Below, one piece after another: positions 9,443-17,712 of a DNA stretch of 64,000 nt (within the stretch, counting starts at the first letter, position 1; every line of letters begins with the position of its first letter). Location: the NCBI GenBank assembly GCA_013334745.1, contig JAAXWY010000006.1:1-64000 (forward strand). Reading direction: 5' to 3'. Position numbers and translations under genes: made by a program. Source of the DNA: Coriobacteriia bacterium (GTDB lineage Bacteria; Actinomycetota; Coriobacteriia; Anaerosomatales; JAAXUF01). The notes beneath the pieces were generated by a model, which was not told the DNA's origin, made no database searches, and was given only the letters and a program-made list of their open reading frames with translations.

Positions 9443-9459
9443 CCTCATCGCCCACCAGC
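9443..9459 (+). repeat. Direct repeat copy 2 of the tRNA-Val 3' end
   Basis: An exact 17-base copy of 7464-7480 stands 14 bases after the stop of the diguanylate cyclase gene. The sequence upstream has no T arm or other tRNA part, so this is not a complete second tRNA. A terminator follows at once, as expected behind a tRNA gene, suggesting that the original tRNA-terminator junction was split. Confidence 0.65.
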
Positions 9460-9466
9460 GAGCCCT

Positions 9467-9500
9467 CGAGCGTCCGTCCCCGAGCACGGGCGGGCGCTCG
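9467..9500 (+). terminator. Rho-independent terminator
   Basis: The arms GAGCGTCCGTCC and GGGCGGGCGCTC pair over 12 positions with three G-U pairs, and the hairpin is followed by the T-rich TTCATTTTCTT. It could end transcription of the diguanylate cyclase gene or be the former terminator of tRNA-Val. Confidence 0.8.
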
Positions 9501-9632
9501 TTCATTTTCTTGTACTACCCCGTCTAGAAACCGTGAGGCCGGGGAAAGTAGCCATGGGGATGGGGCGCACACAAGCAGCTTTGGCACCGCCGCCGCGCGC
9601 CGGTGATCAGGGCATGTCACTGGGAGGCACCC

Positions 9633-12266
9633 ATGCATACTCGCTCACGCCTGTCCCTACTCGCAGTCGCCCTGGTGGTGATCCTCTGTCTATCCGCGAC
9701 AACTGCATTCGCTGTTGGCGGACCCACTGTGAGCGGCTTCAGTCCGACTCACGGTTCGCCCGGTACGGTGGTCACAGTCACCGGAGTGCGCTACTCCCAG
9801 ATAGCCGGCGTGACGGCGGTTCATTTCAATGGGACCTCGGCGGTCTTCCAGGTCGACTCGGACACGTCATTGCGCACGTGGGTGCCGGCGGGCGCGACGA
9901 CCGGCCGCATCGCCGTGACTGGATCGCTCGCCGGAATGACCGCGACGAGCACAAGCGACTTCACGGTCGACAGCACCGGCACCATCGCCGGCACCGTCGA
10001 GGACTTCTACGGTGGCTGGCCGATGACGAGGATGGTCGTATCAGTCTTCCGAGCTGACACTCACGCGTTTGTGAAGACCGTGCTGACCGATGTCGCGGGC
10101 TACTACCGAGCCGCCAACCTGCCGGTGGGCGACTACCACGTCCGCTACTACAACAACCTCGGCCAGCAGGTCGGCTCCTTCCCGTACTGGACCGACGCAA
10201 AGAACATCAGCACCGCCGGCACGGTCACCGTGGCCTCCGGAAGCGAGATAACGGCGGACCAGAAGCTCAAGTGGATTCCCACCGTGTCCGGCTTCAGCCC
10301 GAGTGACGCGGCGCCGGGCGAGACGATCATGATTTCGGGTTCGCACTTCGACTACGGCACCAACGGCGTGACCATCGGTGGCTTGTCGGCGATGTTTGAC
10401 ATAGTCGATGACAACACGATCACCGCGACCGTCCCGGAGGCCGCTGTAAGCGGCAAGGTCACCGTAAGCAACATGGCCGGTACCGGAACGAGCGCCGACA
10501 CGCTGAACATCACCGCACCGGTGATCACATCGTTCACTCCGGCCAGCGGCACACCCGGCACACACGTCGTCCTCACCGGCCGCAACTTCTTCAACATCCG
10601 TGGCGTGACGTTCAACGGTACGGCTGCCGAGTACACAGTGGACACCGACACGCAGATCACTGCGGTCGTTCCGGCTGGCGCGACAACCGGCCGCATCGCG
10701 GTCACCAGCCAGTCCGGCACCCGCGAGAGCGGCACCGACTTCACGGTCGTGAGCCTTCCGGGCACGGTGTACTCGCTCCTGCCGTATGGCGATTACAACG
10801 GCATGACGACGGACACATCTCCCGAGAACTTCTTCCTGCTGAACTTCGGCGCTGGGCGGACCGACAGCTACTACACGACCACCGACTCCGAAGGCTGGGG
10901 CAAGTACTGGAGCGACTGGTGGTTCAGCCGCTTCGAGATCAGCATCGGGCGTCATGACGCGAACATGGTCGTCCACTCGTTCCAGGTCAAGAACGCCGGC
11001 GGTCCCACGACGCTGTCGGTCACGACTACCGACCGTTTCGGCGGGACCCGACTCCAGTCATTCAACATCGAGGGCGGGATCACCACGGTCGAGCTCGACC
11101 CCGAGTCATCCGATGAGCGCAAGGTCGAGATCGTGTTCGCCGATAGCAGCAACCTGAGCTTCAACAACTTCCGCATCGAGACTTCGTGGCGCGATGTCGG
11201 TCCGCAGCCCGTCTACGGCACCGTCGTCGGTGGCGGCACAGGCCTTAACCGTGCCGTCGTCACCGCGTTCGACGCCGAGACACACGCGATGATCAAGGGC
11301 ACCTTCACGGACTCGGACGGCGACTTCGCAATGACTTTGCCGCAGGGCAACTATCACATCCGCTACACCGCGAGCGGTTGGCCGATTCGCTACTCGGCGC
11401 AGGCAGGCTCGTTAGGCGACGCCGCAGTCGTCGAGATCTGGAACGCTCCGCAGGAGTGCGACGCGGATCTGACTCCGGTCGAGGCGCCTACCATCTCGAG
11501 CTTCGACGTCACATCCGGGCCGGTCGGCACATGGCCCGTCACCGTGACCGGAACCGGCTTCACCACTGCCACCTCGGTCAAGCTCAACGGAACCACGTGC
11601 TACTTCGCCGTGGACAGCGACACATCGCTGCGCATGTACGTCGAGCCGGGTTGCACCACAGGCAAGATCACAATCACGACTCCTGGCGGCATGGCCACGA
11701 GCGCCAGCAGTTTCGTTGTGATTCCGGAGCCGGTCGCCACCAACACAACACCGCTTGAGGCCCCGCCGGGCACCACCGTCATCATCACCGGCCAGTACTT
11801 CACGGGGGCGACGAGTGTGTCGTTCAACCTCATCGAGGCGAACTACACCGTCGTCAACGACGGCAAGATCGTCGTCACCGTGCCGGCCGGCGACGCAAGC
11901 GGTTTGATCCGCGTCTACACGCCAGGCGGCGTCTGCGCGGCGGGACTCTTCACGGCCGTCACGACACAGGGCGTCAGCGGCGTAATCTCGAGTGATGAAG
12001 GTCCGCTCAATCGGGTTGTCGTATCGCTGTTCAACGCCGAGACCCATGCCTATGTGAAGGGCATCTTCACCGCAGCGGACGGCTCGTACTCTCTGACGGG
12101 CATTCCGGCTGGCGCCTATCACGTGCGCTTCACCGGTACGACGCCTGCCAACCTTACTCAGTACTTCGACCATCAACGGCGCATCGTGAACGCGGACGTC
12201 GTCACTGTCGCGGCGGGCGAGATGACACCAGTCAGCTCGAACCTGTCGGGAGCGGTCGCTCCGTAG
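9633..12266 (+). CDS. Secreted IPT/TIG-repeat surface protein with carboxypeptidase-regulatory-like modules
   Basis: The ATG at 9633 is preferred to the GTG at 9603 because GGGAGG precedes it and a clean signal peptide follows (LLAVALVVILCLSATTAFA). The 877-residue product contains five IPT/TIG domains (PTVSGFSPTHGSPGTVVTV, PTVSGFSPSDAAPG, ITSFTPASGTPG, ISSFDVTSGPVG, TTPLEAPPGTTVII). They alternate with three carboxypeptidase-regulatory-like domains (TRMVVSVFRADTHAFVK, LNRAVVTAFDAETHAMIK, LNRVVVSLFNAETHAYVKG). A central beta-rich domain of about 140 residues (DYNGMTTDTSPENFFLLNFG) is unassigned. The terminal module ends SSNLSGAVAP, almost the same as the end SSDLSGAIAP of the protein at 3337-7158. 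An adhesive or structural surface role is likely. Confidence 0.85.
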   Translation: MHTRSRLSLLAVALVVILCLSATTAFAVGGPTVSGFSPTHGSPGTVVTVTGVRYSQIAGVTAVHFNGTSAVFQVDSDTSLRTWVPAGATTGRIAVTGSLAGMTATSTSDFTVDSTGTIAGTVEDFYGGWPMTRMVVSVFRADTHAFVKTVLTDVAGYYRAANLPVGDYHVRYYNNLGQQVGSFPYWTDAKNISTAGTVTVASGSEITADQKLKWIPTVSGFSPSDAAPGETIMISGSHFDYGTNGVTIGGLSAMFDIVDDNTITATVPEAAVSGKVTVSNMAGTGTSADTLNITAPVITSFTPASGTPGTHVVLTGRNFFNIRGVTFNGTAAEYTVDTDTQITAVVPAGATTGRIAVTSQSGTRESGTDFTVVSLPGTVYSLLPYGDYNGMTTDTSPENFFLLNFGAGRTDSYYTTTDSEGWGKYWSDWWFSRFEISIGRHDANMVVHSFQVKNAGGPTTLSVTTTDRFGGTRLQSFNIEGGITTVELDPESSDERKVEIVFADSSNLSFNNFRIETSWRDVGPQPVYGTVVGGGTGLNRAVVTAFDAETHAMIKGTFTDSDGDFAMTLPQGNYHIRYTASGWPIRYSAQAGSLGDAAVVEIWNAPQECDADLTPVEAPTISSFDVTSGPVGTWPVTVTGTGFTTATSVKLNGTTCYFAVDSDTSLRMYVEPGCTTGKITITTPGGMATSASSFVVIPEPVATNTTPLEAPPGTTVIITGQYFTGATSVSFNLIEANYTVVNDGKIVVTVPAGDASGLIRVYTPGGVCAAGLFTAVTTQGVSGVISSDEGPLNRVVVSLFNAETHAYVKGIFTAADGSYSLTGIPAGAYHVRFTGTTPANLTQYFDHQRRIVNADVVTVAAGEMTPVSSNLSGAVAP

Positions 12267-12282
12267 CTGGTCGCCTCATGAC

Positions 12283-12321
12283 AACCTGAACCGTCCGCCC
12301 TTGCGGCGGGCGCTTCGGGTT
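12283..12321 (+). terminator. Terminator of the IPT/TIG gene
   Basis: A long hairpin AACCTGAA...TTCGGGTT with an inner stem CGTCCGCC/GGCGGGCG and loop around CTTGC begins 16 bases after the stop at 12266. Only G-U pairs interrupt the stem. Confidence 0.65.
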
Positions 12322-12461
12322 GTCCGTGGCCAGTCACCGCCCATCACGAATGTGTGGCTCGAGAAGCGGAATGCTGCTGCGGGGAGTTTGCACACTCCCG
12401 TCAGAGGGTACGTCACGATGCGATGAGTGTTTCGCAGATCCGCTTACGCGAAGGAGGAGAC

Positions 12462-13211
12462 GTGAAGAAGAGGGTATCGCTCGTTTTCGCACTCGCACTA
12501 CTGCTGTGTCTGGCATTGCCGGTGGCTGCACTGGCTCTGGGGACCGTCTCGGTCACGGGAATCGCCTCTACCCATACGCTTTCCAAGGGCGCCGCTCTTG
12601 CCGAGACGGGCAAGCTGGTCGGAGATCCCTCCGCTTCGAACTGGGATCGCCACGTCAAGGTGCGCGTTCAGCGCCTCGTCGGTGACGAGTGGGTCACGCT
12701 CAAGAGCGTCGTCCCGTCCCCCAACGGCACGTTCAAGTTCAGCCTGGCGGCTCCGGTTCCCGGCAGCTACCGCGTCCGATTCCCGGGATGCGAACACTAT
12801 GCGGCCAAGAACCGCAACTTCAAGCTGAAGTGGGACCCCGCGCTCTCCATCAGCACGCCGAGCTTCTACCCCGGAACGATGCTGTTCGCTCGCGGCTTCT
12901 ACTGGTTCAACCTGCAGGCTCACATCGAGAGCACCGTTCCGGCGAAATACCTTAAGACCGGCTCGCTCGCGCTGCGCAGCTACGCAAGCACCGACGGCGT
13001 GACGTTCACGCAGGTCTACACCTCGCCCAACGGCACGACCTTCCGTGGATCAAACGAGATCACGGCCGCGCCGATTCCGGTACCGGAGACCGATCCGGCC
13101 GATGGCATGACGGTGTATCGATACTTCCGTGTCCGCGCCACGTGGTCCGGCAACGGCTACACCGGCTCAGACACCGTCCTGTCGCCGACCTTCGACATGC
13201 GGCCGCTGTAG
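12462..13211 (+). CDS. Small exported protein of unknown function
   Basis: The GTG at 12462 is chosen because AAGGAGGAG stands just upstream and a signal peptide follows immediately (VSLVFALALLLCLALPVAALA); upstream in-frame ATGs have no binding site. The mature part of about 225 residues looks beta-rich. It has two Ig-like stretches (VRVQRLVGDEWVTLKSV, LRSYASTDGVTFTQVYTS) with paired S.NGTF.. elements, resembling the Ig-like tails of the larger neighbours. No catalytic motif is seen. It stands alone between two terminators and is probably monocistronic. Confidence 0.75.
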   Translation: MKKRVSLVFALALLLCLALPVAALALGTVSVTGIASTHTLSKGAALAETGKLVGDPSASNWDRHVKVRVQRLVGDEWVTLKSVVPSPNGTFKFSLAAPVPGSYRVRFPGCEHYAAKNRNFKLKWDPALSISTPSFYPGTMLFARGFYWFNLQAHIESTVPAKYLKTGSLALRSYASTDGVTFTQVYTSPNGTTFRGSNEITAAPIPVPETDPADGMTVYRYFRVRATWSGNGYTGSDTVLSPTFDMRPL

Positions 13212-13237
13212 CCGCCAGCGCGACGAACGACGCAACG

Positions 13238-13271
13238 GCGCCTGCATCGCGAGCGATCGCGGTGCAGGCGC
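13238..13271 (+). terminator. GNRA-capped terminator, copy 1
   Basis: GCGCCTGCATCGCGA pairs with TCGCGGTGCAGGCGC around the tetraloop GCGA, followed by TTCTCT. Nearly the same hairpin closes the next long gene at 17588-17621. Confidence 0.8.
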
Positions 13272-13394
13272 TTCTCTATGGCGCGGCGCCCGCGCAATCG
13301 ACGCGCATGCGGCATCGGCCTCCAGTAGGGCGCAAACTGCACGGAGATGGGAATACATCACGAGGGGGTAACACCGACATACGGGGGGTCATCC

Positions 13395-16300
13395 ATGTTT
13401 GCTCGGCGTCGAGCTCTGGTTCTTCTGTGCGTGTTCGCGTGCCTCGCGCTCGCAGTCCCGTCCGTTGCCCACGCGGCGATCGGAGCCAGACCCGTCATCG
13501 GCTCATCGCCCGCTGCGAATGCAGGCTGGGTACCGTCGTCGATGCCCGTTCTGAACTGGGACGCAGCCATCGACTGGGGCTTCGCACGCGGTGAGGTGTA
13601 TGACACTCCCGGGCAAGCACGCGGGATCGACATCGTCGGCACGACGGCATACGTCGCCGATGCCAATGCCGGTCTGCGCATTCTTGATGTGAGCGATCCC
13701 AATGCGGTCACAGTGCTGGGCACGCTCGACACATCAGGCAGTGCTCAGTCGGTGCAGGTCGTGGGGACGACCGCGTACGTTGCAGACGGCGCGTCTGGAC
13801 TTGCAATCATCAATGTCTCGAATCCTGCCGCACCGACTCTGCTCGGTAAGTTCACGAATGCGCCCGACGCTATCGATGTAGACATGAACGGGACCAAGGC
13901 CCTGGTGACGATGCTGGGCTCCGGATTCCGAATCGTCGATGTCAGCAATCCGGCAGCCACATCGATGCTCGGGTCATACACCGTGACCGGAGGCGGCTTC
14001 TGGGCGTACTCGGCCGCTTGGAGCGGCGACACCGTGTGCCTTGCATGCGCTACCGGGGTACGCCTGATCGATGCGACGAATCCCGGGGAGATGATCACGC
14101 AGGCGACGTACATATTGGCCGGGGCAAAAGCGATCGACGTCGCGGATGGGTACGCCTATGTGGGCACCGGCAACACGAATCTGACGTGCATCTCGGTGTC
14201 CAACCCGGCCAGCCCTGCGCTGTGCGATGCGGTGAGCACTCCGTACCCCGTGTCGGGCGTGCGTGTAGCGGGCGGCACCGCCTATGCCGTGGGCGGCTAC
14301 AACAGCGGGGTGTGCGGTGTCGACGTGAGGGATGCAGCGAACCTCACAGTGATCGGTTCCGCCGTCACGCCGGGCACCGGTTACGACACCGCAGTCTGTG
14401 GTGACACCGTGTACGTGGCGAGCTTCGAAGACGGCGTGGTGACGGTCAACATGGCGGTCAAGTCGCCGCCTGAGCGAATCGGGGCATGCGTTCCCGGCTC
14501 GGGCAACTACGACGTCGCCGTGTGGGACGACCTCGCCTTCCTCGCTTCCTATAGCGAGGGGCTAAGCGTCGTCGATGTGAGTGACCCGACTGCACCCGGT
14601 GTGGCGGGCTCACTTCTTACAAGTGCGTCGGCGTACGCGGTTGAGGCGGTTGGCTCGCGAGCCTACCTGGTCGGCCCCAGTTTGGGGCTCACCATCGTCG
14701 ATGCGAGCACGCCCTCGGCGCCGCACCTGCTCGGAAGCTTCTCGGACGGCGGGTGGGACGTCGCCGTTGCAGGCACGACCGCTTATGTGGCGTGCGACAC
14801 GGCCGGTCTTGAGGTCGTGGATGTGAGCAATTCTGCGGCGCCGTCGCTGATGGGATTCTGCTCCCTAGATGGAACCTACGGCGACGGTCGCGCGATCGGT
14901 GTGGCCATCTCGGGGACCACCGTTTACCTCGCATGCGAAGAGGCGGGTCTGCAGATCTTCGACGTGTCGGATCCGGAGTTGCCGCACTTCCTCGGTAAGT
15001 GCGATACGCCCGGCTTCGCGTCCTCTGTGGCTGTCGCAGGCTCCTACGCGTACGTTGCCGACGCAGACGGCGGTCTCCAGATCATCAACGTCGTCAACCC
15101 GGCTGCACCTGTGGTCGCCGCGACCTACCTGCCGCCAGACACGGGCGAGCCGACACCGTGCTGGTTCACGTCGGTATCCGTGCGAAACGGGTTCGTCTCC
15201 GCGACCGACATCATCAGTGGCTTGCAGGTCATCGACGTTGCGAATCCGCTCGCGCCCGTTCTAATCGGTTCAGCGGCGTCACAGGGCCCCGGGTACGGCG
15301 TGGCGACGCTCGGCACCAACGCGTTTGTCGCCAACGAGACCGGCGAGCTCGAGGTCTTCGACATCCACATGCCTGTCGAGTACGCGTACCGGGTGGCGCT
15401 CGACGGCGTCCCGTCGCCGCACGCCCCCATGGGCTCCCAACCGGCGACTCTGCCGATCGGAGTTGCCGACGGAACCAGGTATTTCTACATGGTGCGCGCC
15501 GGGGTCGGCGCGAGCTGGTCGAGCGAGACGGTACAGGAGATATTCTTCGACTCGACGAGACCCTCCGCGACGATCTCCATCGCAGGCGGTGCGCAGGCGA
15601 CCGCCAGCAGCGAGGTGACCGTTGGTCTCTCGGCGACTGACGCCGCCAGCGGTGTGTCGAGGATGAACGTGAGCGCAGACTCGGCGTTCAATGCCGAGAG
15701 CCGCGAGGCGTTCGCGACAAGCAAGTCGGTCACGCTCTTTGGCGATGACGGCACGAAGACCGTGATGGCGAAGATATACGACGTCGCAGGCAACTCGACC
15801 ATCGCCAGCGACACGATCTTCCTCGATAGCACCACGCCGTCGGCCACCGTCGTTATCGCCGGTGGAGCATCCATGACCACCACACGCTCCGTCACCATCG
15901 CGATCACGGGATCGGACCCTTCGAGCCGGGTGACTTCGATGTCCGTCTCCACCGACGGCACCTTCGACTCCGAGCCGTGGGAGTCGTTCTCGACAAGCAA
16001 GTCGGTGACGCTTCCGGTCACTGACGGAACGAAGACCGTCTGGCTGAAGGTCCGCGATATCGCGGGGAATGCGACCACCGTATCCGACACGATCCTGCTC
16101 GATGCGACCGCCCCGACCGTGGGGGTCTCGATCGCAGACGGTGCAGCTGCCACGGCAACACGGTCCGTCACCGTCGCGATCTCGGCATCGGATTCGGGCA
16201 GCGGTGTGACGTCGATGTCGGTTTCAACCGACGGCGTCTTCGATGCAGAGCCCGTTGAGGCCTTCGCCGCCAGCAAGTCGGTGACGCTGCCGATCGTGGA

Positions 16301-17570
16301 TGGCGCCAAGACCGTCTGGGTCAAGGTGGCCGACGCGGTGGGCAACTCTCGCACGGCGACCGACACCATCGTCCTGGACACCACCGCGCCGACGGCCGGA
16401 GTCGTGATCGCCTCGGGCGCATCGGTCACGACCACGCGGGTGGTTGCACTTGCCATCTCGGGTGCTGACAGCGGCAGCAGCGTGACATCGATGGCGGTCT
16501 GCACGGATGGCGTTCTCGACGCCGAGCCGTGGCAGACGTACTCGACCAGCGGATCGGCCGCACTGGCGAGCGGCGACGGCACCAAGACCGTACTTGTCGC
16601 GTTGCGGGACGGCGTGGGGAACTCGTCAGTCGCAAGCGACTCGATCGTCCTCAACACCGAGGCGCCCGTTGCGGTGGGCGACGCAGCCGACACAACCGAA
16701 GGCCAGGACGTGGTGGTGGCTGCACCGGGTGTGCTAGCCAACGACACGGACTCGCTGGGGGCGAGCCTGAGCGCGACTCTGGCGGCGGCACCTGCATCCG
16801 GCACAGTCGCGCTCAACGTTGATGGCTCGTACACCTACACCCCTGACGCCGGGTTCGTGGGGATGGACACCTTCACCTATCGCGCAGGCGACGGGCAGCT
16901 CTTCTCGGAGCAGGCGACCGTCACCGTTACCGTCTTCCCGACTCCAGACCCCAGCAGCATCGTCGTCGGGGTGCTGTCCAAGACCCTGTCGGCCTACGGA
17001 TCAAGTTACGTCGTGACGGGAACACTGCTCACAGACGGCGCCCCGCTTGCCGAGAAACGCGTCGTGCTCCAGTCCGCGAGCAGCGCAACAGGCCCCTTTG
17101 GCCCGCTTTCCACTGGGGCGACGACAACGGCATCGGGAGCTTTCGTGATGCCGGCGGTGAAACCGGCCACCAAGACCTGGTACCGCGTCGTGTTCGCGGG
17201 CGAAACGGGAGCGTTCGCGGCGTGCGAGAGCTCGGTCGTCGCGGTCACGCCTCGCGCCAAGCTGTGGAATCCGGTCGCGCCGAGCAAGATGAAGCGCAAC
17301 AAGTCCACGAGCGTCTATGCGGTCATCGCCCCTCGGCACGTGGCGGGCAAGTACGCCCTGCGCATCTACAAGTACCGCTGGACCGGCAAGACGTGGAAGT
17401 ACTACGGCTACTCGAGCGCGAAGGCGGCGAACACCGCCGCAGGCTCGAAGTGCACTGCGAGCGTGAAGCTGACGGTGCGCGGCAGATGGCGTCTGCGCGC
17501 CGAGCACCCGGCCGACGCCGGGCACGCGCTTAGCAGGTCGTCCGGGTACGACTACGTCACCGTTCCGTAA
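13395..17570 (+). CDS. Giant secreted LVIVD-propeller protein with Ig-like and cadherin-like domains
   Basis: The ATG at 13395 follows a six-G binding site and opens a signal peptide (ALVLLCVFACLALAVPSVAHA); 1391 residues. Residues from about 60 to 670 contain 14 LVIVD-type blades (GLRILDVSDPNAVTVLG, GLAIINVSNPAAPTLLG and so on), enough for two seven-bladed propellers. Four Ig-like repeats of about 93 residues follow (DSTTPSATVVIAGG, DATAPTVGVSIADG). A cadherin/VCBS-like domain has GVLANDTDSLGASLSA and NVDGSYTYTPDAGFVGMDTF. The terminal Ig-like region has tyrosine- and lysine-rich repeats (YKYRWTGKTWKYYGYSS) as in cell-wall-associated proteins. An adhesin or surface-layer-like role is inferred. 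Confidence 0.85.
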   Translation: MFARRRALVLLCVFACLALAVPSVAHAAIGARPVIGSSPAANAGWVPSSMPVLNWDAAIDWGFARGEVYDTPGQARGIDIVGTTAYVADANAGLRILDVSDPNAVTVLGTLDTSGSAQSVQVVGTTAYVADGASGLAIINVSNPAAPTLLGKFTNAPDAIDVDMNGTKALVTMLGSGFRIVDVSNPAATSMLGSYTVTGGGFWAYSAAWSGDTVCLACATGVRLIDATNPGEMITQATYILAGAKAIDVADGYAYVGTGNTNLTCISVSNPASPALCDAVSTPYPVSGVRVAGGTAYAVGGYNSGVCGVDVRDAANLTVIGSAVTPGTGYDTAVCGDTVYVASFEDGVVTVNMAVKSPPERIGACVPGSGNYDVAVWDDLAFLASYSEGLSVVDVSDPTAPGVAGSLLTSASAYAVEAVGSRAYLVGPSLGLTIVDASTPSAPHLLGSFSDGGWDVAVAGTTAYVACDTAGLEVVDVSNSAAPSLMGFCSLDGTYGDGRAIGVAISGTTVYLACEEAGLQIFDVSDPELPHFLGKCDTPGFASSVAVAGSYAYVADADGGLQIINVVNPAAPVVAATYLPPDTGEPTPCWFTSVSVRNGFVSATDIISGLQVIDVANPLAPVLIGSAASQGPGYGVATLGTNAFVANETGELEVFDIHMPVEYAYRVALDGVPSPHAPMGSQPATLPIGVADGTRYFYMVRAGVGASWSSETVQEIFFDSTRPSATISIAGGAQATASSEVTVGLSATDAASGVSRMNVSADSAFNAESREAFATSKSVTLFGDDGTKTVMAKIYDVAGNSTIASDTIFLDSTTPSATVVIAGGASMTTTRSVTIAITGSDPSSRVTSMSVSTDGTFDSEPWESFSTSKSVTLPVTDGTKTVWLKVRDIAGNATTVSDTILLDATAPTVGVSIADGAAATATRSVTVAISASDSGSGVTSMSVSTDGVFDAEPVEAFAASKSVTLPIVDGAKTVWVKVADAVGNSRTATDTIVLDTTAPTAGVVIASGASVTTTRVVALAISGADSGSSVTSMAVCTDGVLDAEPWQTYSTSGSAALASGDGTKTVLVALRDGVGNSSVASDSIVLNTEAPVAVGDAADTTEGQDVVVAAPGVLANDTDSLGASLSATLAAAPASGTVALNVDGSYTYTPDAGFVGMDTFTYRAGDGQLFSEQATVTVTVFPTPDPSSIVVGVLSKTLSAYGSSYVVTGTLLTDGAPLAEKRVVLQSASSATGPFGPLSTGATTTASGAFVMPAVKPATKTWYRVVFAGETGAFAACESSVVAVTPRAKLWNPVAPSKMKRNKSTSVYAVIAPRHVAGKYALRIYKYRWTGKTWKYYGYSSAKAANTAAGSKCTASVKLTVRGRWRLRAEHPADAGHALSRSSGYDYVTVP

Positions 17571-17587
17571 GCCACGAGACCTCCACC

Positions 17588-17621
17588 GCGCCTGCATCGC
17601 GAGCAATTGCGGTGCAGGCGC
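17588..17621 (+). terminator. GNRA-capped terminator, copy 2
   Basis: GCGCCTGCATCGCGA pairs with TTGCGGTGCAGGCGC around GCAA. It differs from copy 1 (13238-13271) at two bases: one changes a G-C pair to G-U and the other keeps a GNRA loop, so the structure is preserved. Confidence 0.75.
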
Positions 17622-17712
17622 TCTGGTGCGCGGCCGTGTCGCCGGTCACGGCGCAGGTTAGAACCGCAGTTTGGGCGGAAATGAACGATATGGAGGCAAT
17701 AAGGGGGGTGGC

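Noticed and set aside
9425-9459. A second complete tRNA-Val
   Set aside because: Only the last 15 tRNA bases plus two flanking bases are present; T arm, anticodon arm and D arm are missing.
9501-9632. Possible c-di-GMP or cobalamin riboswitch before the IPT/TIG gene
   Set aside because: The leader has G-rich stretches and AAACCG-like pieces, but I could not lay the conserved cores of either riboswitch class on it.
15485-16834. A 449-codon antisense frame within the LVIVD gene
   Set aside because: It mirrors the Ig-like repeats of the sense protein and has no binding site or recognised domain.
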